From contig NZ_WTYL01000002.1 of NCBI RefSeq assembly GCF_009828115.1, positions 62,001 to 126,000 on the forward strand: 64,000 nucleotides of DNA. Direction: 5' to 3'. The translations under genes were made by a program, and so were the position numbers. The notes under the pieces were generated by a model that worked only from the letters and a program-made list of their open reading frames with translations, did no database searches and had not been told where the DNA came from. The stretch comes from Allopontixanthobacter sediminis (GTDB taxonomy: Bacteria > Pseudomonadota > Alphaproteobacteria > Sphingomonadales > Sphingomonadaceae). This document shows, piece after piece, positions 16,194 through 24,431 of the stretch. Positions within the stretch are counted from its first letter, which is position 1. Every line of letters starts with the position of its first letter.

Positions 16194-18210
16194 ATGTGTT
16201 CCCCCCGCTTAAATTCTGCAAGCGGTATAGCAGATTGCCTAGCGCCTTGTCATCGGGGTGTCTGGAAATCAGCTGGCGGACCAGTATCTCCGCCTCCGCT
16301 CCGCCGGAATCGGCCAGGATCATCGCCTGGATCAGCACCTTGCGATCATCCTCCGGAAAGTCCGGGGCGGGCTCCATGATGTTGACCGGCTGCGCGCGGC
16401 CGCGAAGCGTGATCCGTCCCATCGGCCGCCACCAGTCCAGCGGTGTCCGGTCGGCGAATTCGCGGCTCGCCATGACGCTGGACTCGAGCGCCTTGTTCGC
16501 GGCTTCCAGCCGGGCGGCGGTGTTCATGCTGTCCCCCAGCGCGGTGTACTGGATGCGGGACCTTCCGCCGAAATTGCCGACGACAGCCTCACCGTAATGC
16601 AAGCCGACGCGGGTCTTGCCAATCTTGGGAAGCTTCGTATCCATCGCCGCGACCTCGGCGCGAAACGCTTCACCCGCCTGCCAGATTGCATAGCCGGCCC
16701 GCGCGGCCCGCTCACCGTCACCAGGCTTGGCGATCGGCGCGCCCCAGAACGCGACCACCGCATCGCCGACGAATTTGTCGATCACCCCGCCATGGTCTAA
16801 TACAACCTGGCTGAGCATCTCGAGATAGCGGTTGAGCAATTTGGCAACCATTTCCGGTTCCATCGCATGGCTCATCTTGGTGAAGCCTTCGAGGTCGCTG
16901 AACAGGACGTAGATCGACTTCTTCTCGCCATGCAAGGCGAGCAATTCGGGATTTTCGATGATTTCCTGCGCCATTTCGCGCGGCAGATATTTGCCCAGCG
17001 CGCCTTGCGCGAAATTGCGCTGGACCGCGCCGGAAGCCCTTGCGGCGGAGGTTACGGCGGTGAAGGCGATAATCCAGCCAACCACCAATCCGAATGCCGG
17101 AAAGCCGTAAGTATCGACGCCGTTGGCCTGAAGGAGATAGGGTAGCCCGAGAAACAAAGCGAATTGCGCGCCCAGCAGCGGATACACCTTCCAGTCCCGC
17201 CATTCGAGCAAGGCACTGAGAGTCGCCGCTAGCACCACGAAACCGGCCAGCAGCCACAGGATCACCGGCGCGGGCTTCGGCAATTCCCGCCCGTCGAGCA
17301 TTTGTGCGATCATCTCTGCATGAACTTGAAGGCCGGGCACCGTGCTTTGCGTCAATCCTTCATCACCGGTCGCGGAGAAGGTCGTGTCGACCCGGTCGAA
17401 ATCGAGCAGGTCTCCGCCGATCAGGACATATTTTCCGGCGGCCTGCTCTGCCATGAGCGGCACCATTTCACGATCGGCGAACAGATCGATTGGCAGGGAA
17501 GTGATGACCGGCGCGCCCTCGACCGCTGGGAGGCGGTACCGGATTGCGCCGGTATAGCCCGGCATGATCCTGTCGCCTTCGCCCGCGTCCGTCAGCATGG
17601 TTCGGCCAAGGACTGGCGGCAGCCCGGGTTCGATGCTCGGCCATATCCGGGTAACGCCGCTGGTGTTGTCGAGCCGGATACTGGCCGGGCGGGCGTTGCT
17701 GCCCTCCAACTGCCCGAGGAAGTTTTCCAGATATTGCTGCTGCTCAAAAATGATGTCGTCTTCGTTGGTCGCCATCGCTGCATAGGCTACGGACACCGGG
17801 GTCTGCATTGCGCGAAGGGTCTCGATCAGCTCGGCATCTTCCTGCTGCGGCTGGTCGAACAGGATATCGATGCCGATTGCCTTGGCGTCCATGGAGTCGA
17901 GATTACGCAGCGCCTCCGCCAGCAGCCCGCGGTCGAGCGGCGAGCGCTTCTGGAGGTTCATCAACGTCTGGTCGGTATAGACGACCATCAGGATTCGCTG
18001 GTCCTGCTCCACCTGTTCCGCGGTGTCGTAACTGCGGCCGTCGAACAGATAGGCTTCCGCGTCGGCGATCCCCGGCAGGCTCCAACTGAACCGCGCGAGC
18101 AGCAGCGCCGCCAGCAGCAGCACCGCAGTCAAGGCGAGACGCTGCGACCCGGCTTCGCGGACGTTGCGCCATCCGCGTTTGATGAACGAGCCTGTACCGC
18201 GTGCCGACAT
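16180..18210 (-). CDS. CHASE2-domain adenylate/guanylate cyclase
   Basis: A 676-residue class III nucleotide cyclase. An N-terminal membrane segment lies at about residues 22-45. A periplasmic CHASE2 sensor covers about 46-315 (DAKAIGIDILFDQP is typical). Three further helices lie at about 320-400. The catalytic domain covers about 430-620, with the metal site in LFSDLEGFT (about 438), DKFVGDAVVAFWGAP, and YTALGDSMNTAARLE (about 556). Substrate choice, ATP or GTP, is not certain from reading alone. GGGGGAAAG upstream fits a ribosome site. It is the first gene of the minus operon and overlaps fecR. It gives the cluster its own second-messenger source, matched by the phosphodiesterase at 3949 and cNMP domains at 2-1165. 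Confidence 0.9.
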   Translation of the reverse strand: MSARGTGSFIKRGWRNVREAGSQRLALTAVLLLAALLLARFSWSLPGIADAEAYLFDGRSYDTAEQVEQDQRILMVVYTDQTLMNLQKRSPLDRGLLAEALRNLDSMDAKAIGIDILFDQPQQEDAELIETLRAMQTPVSVAYAAMATNEDDIIFEQQQYLENFLGQLEGSNARPASIRLDNTSGVTRIWPSIEPGLPPVLGRTMLTDAGEGDRIMPGYTGAIRYRLPAVEGAPVITSLPIDLFADREMVPLMAEQAAGKYVLIGGDLLDFDRVDTTFSATGDEGLTQSTVPGLQVHAEMIAQMLDGRELPKPAPVILWLLAGFVVLAATLSALLEWRDWKVYPLLGAQFALFLGLPYLLQANGVDTYGFPAFGLVVGWIIAFTAVTSAARASGAVQRNFAQGALGKYLPREMAQEIIENPELLALHGEKKSIYVLFSDLEGFTKMSHAMEPEMVAKLLNRYLEMLSQVVLDHGGVIDKFVGDAVVAFWGAPIAKPGDGERAARAGYAIWQAGEAFRAEVAAMDTKLPKIGKTRVGLHYGEAVVGNFGGRSRIQYTALGDSMNTAARLEAANKALESSVMASREFADRTPLDWWRPMGRITLRGRAQPVNIMEPAPDFPEDDRKVLIQAMILADSGGAEAEILVRQLISRHPDDKALGNLLYRLQNLSGGNTYVLG

Positions 18211-18278
18211 GACTTTCCCCCGCCCGGAGGAGAGCCGTTTAACCCGAACTAATCAAGGCCGTTATGCGCCTTGCAGCG

Positions 18279-19844
18279 TCAGACGAGCCCCGGATCGGAC
18301 CAGGCAAGCACCGGCTTTCGCGCCGCGAGAGTTTCGTCAAGCCGCCGCATCGGGGCGTAATGCGGTGCGGTTTTCAGACTCTGGTCGCCGGCAATCGCCC
18401 GCTCCGCCACGCTGCGCATTGCGCCGATAAACTGGTCGAGCGCTGCCTTGCTTTCGGTCTCGGTCGGTTCAACCAGCATTGCGCCGTGGACCACCAGCGG
18501 GAAATACATCGTCATCGGGTGGAAGCCCTCGTCGATCAAACCTTTGGCGAGGTCGAGCGTGGTCATGCCTTCCGCGAAGCCCTTGTCGCCAAACAGCGCC
18601 TCATGCATGCATGGTCCGCTGTCCGCATAAGGCGCGAACAGCACGTCTTCGAGGCTACGCAGGATGTAATTAGCGTTCAGCACGGCATCTTCCGACACCT
18701 GCTTCAGCCCATCTGCGCCGTGGCTCAGCATATAGGTCAGCGCGCGGGTGAACATGCCCATCTGGCCGTGAAACGCGGTCATCCGGCCAAAGCTCAGCTG
18801 ATGATGGTCGCCTGCCGTTTCTTCCTCAACCAGCTCGTATCCATCGACAGTCTTTTCTACGAAAGGGAGCGGCGCGAAGGGTGCCAGCGCTTCGGAAAAG
18901 ACCACCGGACCGCTGCCCGGCCCGCCGCCACCATGCGGTGTGGAGAAGGTCTTGTGCAAATTGATGTGCATCGCATCGACGCCTAGGTCGCCCGGACGAA
19001 CCCGCCCGACGATGGCGTTGAAATTGGCCCCGTCGCAATAGACCAAGCCGCCCGCGGCATGGACCGCGTCGGCGATCTTGCGGAAATCCCGCTCGAACAG
19101 GCCGCAGGTGTTGGGGTTGGTGATCATCACCGCGGCAACATCGGGTCCGAGCCGGGCCTCGAGCGCGGCGAGGTCCACCCGGCCTTCGGGCGTGGCCGGA
19201 ATATCCTCGACCTCGTAACCGGCAAAGGCCGCGGTGGCAGGATTGGTACCGTGCGCGCTTTCGGGGCAGAGCACGACCTTGCGCGCATCGCCGCGCGCTT
19301 CCAGCGCGGCGCGGATCGCAAGGATTCCGCACAGCTCTCCATGCGCGCCTGCTTTCGGGCTCATCGCTACGGCGGGCATTCCGGTCAGCGTCTTGAGCCA
19401 TTCGGCCAGTTGGTAGATCACCGCCAGCGCACCCTGCGTGGTGGACGTGGGCGCCATTGGATGCAGGTCCGCGAAACCGGGCATCCGCGCAACTTTCTCG
19501 TTCAGCCGCGGGTTGTGCTTCATGGTGCAGCTGCCGAGCGGAAACAGCCCGAGGTCGATGGCGTAATTCTGCCGACTGAGCCGCGTGTAATGCCGCACGG
19601 TTTCGGGTTCCGAAAGACCCGGCAGGCCAATATCGGCGGCGCGCTCCATCCCGCCAAGGCGGTTCGGTGCGTTCGTGTCCGGTTCCGGCAGATCGACGCC
19701 AGTGGTGTTCTTGTCGCCGATTTCGAAGATCAGCGCTTCATCCAGCATCAGCGCGCGGTTGCCGGTGTAGGTGGCGGGGCCGCCGACCGTATCACCGTCG
19801 GCGGTCATTGCGGGCTTCCAGCCGCTTTTGTTCGGAGCGTTCAT
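18279..19844 (-). CDS. gcvPB: Glycine dehydrogenase (decarboxylating) subunit 2
   Basis: A 521-residue C-terminal-type half of the P protein. It carries the PLP-lysine region [20 protein letters not shown]. With GcvPA it decarboxylates glycine and passes the aminomethyl group to the lipoyl arm of GcvH, in the cytoplasm. The ATG overlaps the gcvPA stop by four bases (ATGA), so the two subunits are translationally coupled. It is the last gene of the gcvT-H-PA-PB operon controlled by the glycine riboswitch at 22840-23050. The split form is common in alphaproteobacteria of this group. The next gene on the strand, the cyclase, starts 68 bases downstream with its own ribosome site and probably belongs to a different unit. 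Confidence 0.96.
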   Translation of the reverse strand: MNAPNKSGWKPAMTADGDTVGGPATYTGNRALMLDEALIFEIGDKNTTGVDLPEPDTNAPNRLGGMERAADIGLPGLSEPETVRHYTRLSRQNYAIDLGLFPLGSCTMKHNPRLNEKVARMPGFADLHPMAPTSTTQGALAVIYQLAEWLKTLTGMPAVAMSPKAGAHGELCGILAIRAALEARGDARKVVLCPESAHGTNPATAAFAGYEVEDIPATPEGRVDLAALEARLGPDVAAVMITNPNTCGLFERDFRKIADAVHAAGGLVYCDGANFNAIVGRVRPGDLGVDAMHINLHKTFSTPHGGGGPGSGPVVFSEALAPFAPLPFVEKTVDGYELVEEETAGDHHQLSFGRMTAFHGQMGMFTRALTYMLSHGADGLKQVSEDAVLNANYILRSLEDVLFAPYADSGPCMHEALFGDKGFAEGMTTLDLAKGLIDEGFHPMTMYFPLVVHGAMLVEPTETESKAALDQFIGAMRSVAERAIAGDQSLKTAPHYAPMRRLDETLAARKPVLAWSDPGLV

Positions 19845-21202
19845 GCCAGCTTCTCCTTCAGCGCCGCCGCCAAGGCGTTGATGTCTTCTTCGGTGGTGGT
19901 CTCGGTCACCGCGACCAGCAGCCCGCCCGACAGTTCCGGGTGATCGGGATAGAGCCGCCCGAGGGAAACCCCGGCCAAAACGTTCTCCGCAGCCAGATCG
20001 CGGACGATCTGCCGTGCGTCGCCATCGAGCAGCAGGGTAAACTCGTTGAAAAACGCATCATTGAGCAGGCGCACGCCGGGCAGTACTGACAGCGTGTCGG
20101 CGGCAATGCAGGCAAGCCGGTGATTTTCCGCCGCCAACGCGCGCAGGCCCTTTTCCCCCAGCAAGGTCATGTGAACGCTGAACGCCAGCGCGCACAGACC
20201 CGAATTGGTGCAGATGTTGCTGGTCGCTTTCTCGCGCCGGATATGCTGTTCGCGGGTGGACAGGGTCAGCACGAAGCCGCGCTTGCCCTCCGCATCCACG
20301 GTTTCCCCGCATAGCCGACCCGGCATCTGACGGACATGCTTGGGATCGCGGACCGCAAACAGGCCAAGGTAGGGTCCCCCGAATTGCAGCCCGACACCGA
20401 TCGACTGCCCTTCCCCCACCACGATATCCGCGCCCAGCTCGCCGGGCGAGGTGATCGCGCCAAGCGCCACCGGCTCGGTGTTGACCACGATCAGCAGCGC
20501 GCCCTTGGAGTGCGCCGCATCGGCAATCTGCTGAAGATCGGGCAGCCGGCCGAGGATGTCCGGATATTGCACCACCACGCACGATGTCTCATCGTCGATC
20601 CGCGAGATCAGACCGGCGTTGTCGGCCTTCGGCTGGATCGCAGGCTGCGCATCGGCGATCGTGTCACCCGTGAACTTGGCCATGGTCTTGACGACATTGG
20701 TGTAATGCGGATGCAGTGCGCCCGACATGACGGCGCGGCTACGCTTGGTAACGCGTCCGGCCATCGCCACCGCTTCCCAGCACGCGGTCGAACCGTCATA
20801 CATGCTCGCGTTGGCGACCGCGCAGCCATACAGCCGCGCAATTTGGCTCTGGAATTCGAACAGCATCTGCAGCGTGCCTTGCGCGATTTCCGGCTGGTAC
20901 GGCGTGTAGGCAGTAAGGAACTCGCCGCGCTGGATGATGTGATCGACGCTGGCCGGAATGTGATGCTTGTACGCCCCTGCACCGAGGAAGAACGGTACGC
21001 TCGACGCGGCCATGTTCTGCCCGGCCAATTTCGCCATATGCCGCTCGACCGCCATTTCGCTGGCATGCATCGGCAGGCCGTGGATCGGCCCAGCGAGCTG
21101 CGCTTCGGACGGGACATCGACAAACAGCGCATCCACGTCGGGCGCGCCGATCATTTCGAGCATCGCCGAACGGTCGGTATCGGTCAGGGGCAGGTAACGC
21201 AT
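19841..21202 (-). CDS. gcvPA: Glycine dehydrogenase (decarboxylating) subunit 1
   Basis: A 453-residue N-terminal-type half of the P protein. It begins [19 protein letters not shown] and contains the conserved [14 protein letters not shown] region and [18 protein letters not shown]. It forms the heterotetrameric decarboxylase with GcvPB. The gene lies 46 bases after gcvH. That gap (21203-21248) holds a GC-rich inverted repeat, CCCCTTCCCTGACGGGGAGGGG on the minus strand, which could slow transcription or stabilise mRNA between the small H protein message and the P subunits. The repeat resembles intergenic palindromes common in sphingomonads. I see no sequence anomaly in the protein. Confidence 0.96.
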   Translation of the reverse strand: MRYLPLTDTDRSAMLEMIGAPDVDALFVDVPSEAQLAGPIHGLPMHASEMAVERHMAKLAGQNMAASSVPFFLGAGAYKHHIPASVDHIIQRGEFLTAYTPYQPEIAQGTLQMLFEFQSQIARLYGCAVANASMYDGSTACWEAVAMAGRVTKRSRAVMSGALHPHYTNVVKTMAKFTGDTIADAQPAIQPKADNAGLISRIDDETSCVVVQYPDILGRLPDLQQIADAAHSKGALLIVVNTEPVALGAITSPGELGADIVVGEGQSIGVGLQFGGPYLGLFAVRDPKHVRQMPGRLCGETVDAEGKRGFVLTLSTREQHIRREKATSNICTNSGLCALAFSVHMTLLGEKGLRALAAENHRLACIAADTLSVLPGVRLLNDAFFNEFTLLLDGDARQIVRDLAAENVLAGVSLGRLYPDHPELSGGLLVAVTETTTEEDINALAAALKEKLA

Positions 21203-21248
21203 TGCTTCTCCTAACGCCCCTCCCCGTCAGGGAAGGGGGCTACTGTTC

Positions 21249-21620
21249 CTAAAGCCCTTCGACGAACACCACGTAGGTCTTCTCGTCCATCAGGCCTTCG
21301 AGTTCGCTCTTGTCGCTGATGGTCAGCTTGAAGAACCAGCCATCTTCTTCGGGCGAAGTGTTGACCAGCGCCGGATCATCTTCCAGCGCGCTGTTCGCCT
21401 CTGTCACTTCGCCGGAGATCGGGGCGTAGACATCGCTCGCCGCCTTGACCGATTCGACCACCGCCGCATCGCCGCCCTGTTCCACGATCGTGCCGACATC
21501 GGGCAATTCGACGAATACGATATCGCCCAATTGTTCCTGCGCATAATCGGTAATCCCGACCGTCGCGGTATCGCCCTCGACGTCGATCCATTCGTGTTCT
21601 TCGGTAAAGTAGCGGCTCAT
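21249..21620 (-). CDS. gcvH: Glycine cleavage system H protein
   Basis: A 123-residue lipoyl carrier of normal length. The lipoylated lysine is in [17 protein letters not shown], and the C terminus [17 protein letters not shown] is typical. The N-terminal [21 protein letters not shown] is also characteristic. It shuttles the aminomethyl group between P, T and L proteins. Its ATG overlaps the gcvT stop by four bases. No lipoate ligase or LipA/LipB gene is in the window. Confidence 0.97.
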   Translation of the reverse strand: MSRYFTEEHEWIDVEGDTATVGITDYAQEQLGDIVFVELPDVGTIVEQGGDAAVVESVKAASDVYAPISGEVTEANSALEDDPALVNTSPEEDGWFFKLTISDKSELEGLMDEKTYVVFVEGL

Positions 21621-22798
21621 CTGGGTTCTCCTCGATAATAGCGGTGGGGGACGAACGGCATCGGCGCGACCCGGGCATCAAGCCGTTTGCTGCGAACTTC
21701 GATCTGCACCCGTGTGCCATCGGCTGCATGGCCGGCATCGATATATGCCATGGCGATCGGATAGCCGAGCGTGGGCGAAAAACCGCCCGAGGTCACGTGG
21801 CCAATCTGGCTTTCGCCCGCGAACACCGGTGCACCCTCCCGGGCAGGCAAGCGGCCTTCCACGATCAGGCCGACGCGCTTCGTGGCGGGACCCGAAGCAA
21901 GAACCGGTGCGATAGCCTCATGGCCCATCCAGCCGCCGGCTTCGCGCCTGCTCTTGTTCAGAGCAAACATGAGGCCCGCGGAAACCGGGTTGGTGCCCGT
22001 ATCCAGGTCATGCCCGTATAGCGGCAATCCCGCCTCCAGCCTTAGACTGTCGCGCGCACCGAGACCGATGGGCTTCACTTCAGGCTCACCGCACAGGAGC
22101 GTGGCAATTTTCTCCGCATCTTCGGCCGGGAGCGAAATTTCGAACCCGTCTTCGCCGGTATAGCCCGAACGGCTGACCGCCATTTCCACGCCCGCGACGG
22201 TGAACAGACCGAATTTCATGAAGGTCAGCGCCGACAGGGGATATTCGCCGGTCGCATGACGGTCCAGCACTGCAAACGCCTCTGGGCCCTGCAGCGCGAG
22301 CAATGCGCGGTCCTGCAGGTGATTAAGCGTGACATCGTCCGGCAGATGTTCCCGCAGATGGGCGATATCGTCCCACTTGGTCGCGCCGTTTACCACCAGG
22401 AACACGTCCCGGGGCCAGCGCGAAACCATCAAGTCATCGAGCACGCCGCCATTCTCGTCGAGCAGCAGGGAATACCGCTGCATGCCGAGCTTCAGCGTCG
22501 ACAGATCGATCGGTAGCAGGGCTTCGAGTGCTGCATCCGCGCCTTCGCCAGACACCAGCAACTGCCCCATGTGGCTGACATCGAACAGTCCGGCATGGTT
22601 GCGGGTCCATTCGTGCTCGGCCACGATCCCGCCGCCTTCGCCGGTGTACTGGATCGGCATCTGGTAACCGGCGAATTCCACCATCCGCCCGCCGCGCGCG
22701 CGGTGCCACGCATCGAGCGGCAGCACCTGCTGTTCGGGCATATCGTCTGGATGGGTATCGGATAGATCGTCGGTCACGCTGTAATTCCCATCGGACAT
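21617..22798 (-). CDS. gcvT: Aminomethyltransferase (glycine cleavage T protein)
   Basis: A 393-residue folate-dependent T protein: it releases ammonia from the aminomethyl-lipoyl group and makes 5,10-methylene-tetrahydrofolate. The start is set at the ATG at 22798, because further upstream in-frame sequence is the riboswitch. A GAAGG is found about ten bases before it. The first 25 residues (acidic, Asp-rich) are extra compared with E. coli GcvT; an internal ATG giving [13 protein letters not shown] is a possible alternative. Core motifs present include [28 protein letters not shown] and [18 protein letters not shown]. It is the first gene of the gcv operon and its product feeds MetF/MetH, encoded a few kb away. 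Confidence 0.94.
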   Translation of the reverse strand: MSDGNYSVTDDLSDTHPDDMPEQQVLPLDAWHRARGGRMVEFAGYQMPIQYTGEGGGIVAEHEWTRNHAGLFDVSHMGQLLVSGEGADAALEALLPIDLSTLKLGMQRYSLLLDENGGVLDDLMVSRWPRDVFLVVNGATKWDDIAHLREHLPDDVTLNHLQDRALLALQGPEAFAVLDRHATGEYPLSALTFMKFGLFTVAGVEMAVSRSGYTGEDGFEISLPAEDAEKIATLLCGEPEVKPIGLGARDSLRLEAGLPLYGHDLDTGTNPVSAGLMFALNKSRREAGGWMGHEAIAPVLASGPATKRVGLIVEGRLPAREGAPVFAGESQIGHVTSGGFSPTLGYPIAMAYIDAGHAADGTRVQIEVRSKRLDARVAPMPFVPHRYYRGEPR

Positions 22799-22839
22799 GG
22801 CGGTGCGACCTTCACAGGAAGCCCCTTCACCACGCCCCC

Positions 22840-23050
22840 TCTGTCGGGAATACCTGAGAGTTTTACCTGCGGCCCATCCCGAAAAAAGGAACGGCAGGAT
22901 TACCCCTTCGGTGGAGCAACGATCCCGGTTTGGGCCGCAACTCGCTTTCCAGAGTGTCTGCCACATCACGGTCCGTTTGCCTGAGAGTTTCCGGGGCGGT
23001 TGCTCCTTCGGCGCCGAGAGCCTGCGACAGCCCGCGATCTCTCCCGTGAT
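22840..23050 (-). ncRNA. Tandem glycine riboswitch upstream of gcvT
   Basis: On the minus strand two aptamer-like modules follow each other. The first (about 23050 to 22977) starts GGGAGAGATC, holds the core GCCGAAGGAGCAA and closes with ACTCTCAGGCAA. The second (about 22957 to 22840) holds CCGAAGGGGTAATCC and closes with AACTCTCAGGTA. Those are the conserved cores of the glycine riboswitch, known to bind glycine and turn on gcv genes. About 40 bases lie between the second aptamer and the gcvT ATG. They include GAAGGGGCTTC, which could pair near the ribosome site, so control at translation is as possible as control at termination. A long extra arm sits in the second module. Confidence 0.93.
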
Positions 23051-23208
23051 ATGGCCGGGAATCATGCGAACCCCGGCGACAGCGACCGCTTTTGCCCAGC
23101 CGTGTGTCCGCGTCAATGCCCGTTTCGCGAATACCGGCCGCTATTGTCGGGCTTGCCGCTTGAAATGCCCTGTATGCCCGGTAAAAGCGCTGGACGGGCG
23201 GGAAAATC

Positions 23209-24411
23209 ATGACAGTCACCGAAGTTTACCTGATCGCCTTGCTGATCATCCTGGCGGTGCCGTGGCTCGTCTGGCGCCTTCTCGGCAGCGACGCATGGGC
23301 TCCGCTGGTGGTAGTCCAGATTATCGCCGGTATCCTGCTCGGACCGGGCGTGATCGGCGCGGTCTTTCCGGATTATTACGCCTTCGTATTCCGGCCCGAC
23401 GTCATTACCGCGCTGAACGGCGTTGCTTGGTGGGCGGTCATGCTGTTCGTCTGGATCGCCGGGATCGAACTGGATTTGTCACAAGCGTGGAAGCACCGCC
23501 GCGAAACGGGCGTTACCGCGGGGCTTGCGCTTGGTGTACCGCTGGCGCTTGGATCGCTGGCCGGATTGCTACTGCTCGGCTGGTCCGAGAGTTGGCGGGG
23601 ACCGGAAGGAGCAGGGTGGCAGGTGGTGCTGGGCATCGGCATGGCCTGCGCCGTCACCGCCTTGCCGATCCTCGTACTGTTCATGGAAAAACTCGAAATA
23701 CTGCGCACTGCGCTCGGCCAGCGAATCCTGCGTTATGCCAGTCTCGACGATATCGCGATCTGGGGCGTTCTGGCCCTGATCCTGCTCGACTGGGAACGGA
23801 TCGGACGGCAGGTCGCCTTCCTGATCGGGTTCATTATCGCGGCTTGGCTGGTCCGTAAGCTGATGATCCGGGTGCAGGAAGCGGACCGCTGGCCGATCGG
23901 GCTGATCTGGCTGGCGCTATGCGGGCTGGCGGGCGATTGGTCCGGGCTGCACTATATGGTCGGTGCGTTCCTGGCCGGAACCGTTCTCGACGCCAAGTGG
24001 TTCGGGCTGGAAGCGATGGACCGGTTCCGTCAGATCATACTGCTCACCATCATGCCGGTGTTTTTCCTGTCCACCGGCCTGCGGACCCAGTGGGAAAGCG
24101 GCGGCGTCGCGGTGATTACCGCAGCCGGGGTGCTGCTGGTGGCTGCAGTCGGAGGCAAGCTGCTCGGCCTCGCGATAGCGGGCCGGATATTGCGCTGGCA
24201 GCGCGGCGAGGCGCAGCTGATCGGCTGGTTGCTCCAGACCAAGGCGCTGATCATGATCATTTTTGCCAACGTCCTGCTGGACAAACAGATCATCAGCAGC
24301 AGCACCTTCACTGCGCTGTTGCTGATGGCGGTGGCGAGCACCATGCTGACCGTCCCGATGTCGAACCCGTTGCTCAAACGCCTGGGCCGGATCGCCGACC
24401 GGGACACGTAG
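23209..24411 (+). CDS. CPA2-type monovalent cation:proton antiporter (Kef/NhaS-like membrane domain)
   Basis: A 400-residue membrane protein with about 11-12 hydrophobic helices. Typical features are GILLGPGVIG near residue 45, the charged WIAGIELDL region near 80 and LRYASLDDIAIWG near 180, which holds the paired acidic residues of the transport site in this superfamily. No C-terminal RCK/TrkA-N domain follows, so it is not a full KefB/C. It likely exchanges Na+ or K+ for protons at the inner membrane. It is transcribed away from the gcv operon and converges with metH2, only 20 bases from its stop. The ion specificity cannot be stated. Confidence 0.85.
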   Translation: MTVTEVYLIALLIILAVPWLVWRLLGSDAWAPLVVVQIIAGILLGPGVIGAVFPDYYAFVFRPDVITALNGVAWWAVMLFVWIAGIELDLSQAWKHRRETGVTAGLALGVPLALGSLAGLLLLGWSESWRGPEGAGWQVVLGIGMACAVTALPILVLFMEKLEILRTALGQRILRYASLDDIAIWGVLALILLDWERIGRQVAFLIGFIIAAWLVRKLMIRVQEADRWPIGLIWLALCGLAGDWSGLHYMVGAFLAGTVLDAKWFGLEAMDRFRQIILLTIMPVFFLSTGLRTQWESGGVAVITAAGVLLVAAVGGKLLGLAIAGRILRWQRGEAQLIGWLLQTKALIMIIFANVLLDKQIISSSTFTALLLMAVASTMLTVPMSNPLLKRLGRIADRDT

Positions 24412-24431
24412 CCGGTCGGCCACAAACGCGG

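Noticed and set aside
1-18210. Identification of the heme cluster as NrfA nitrite reductase, octaheme hydroxylamine oxidoreductase or MtrCAB
   Set aside because: There is no CXXCK motif and no HAO-type signature, and neither barrel nor decaheme proteins look like MtrB/MtrA/MtrC by motif layout.
22799-23116. N-terminal extension of gcvT up to 23116
   Set aside because: This segment is the glycine riboswitch on the same strand; a coding reading would contradict the conserved RNA cores.
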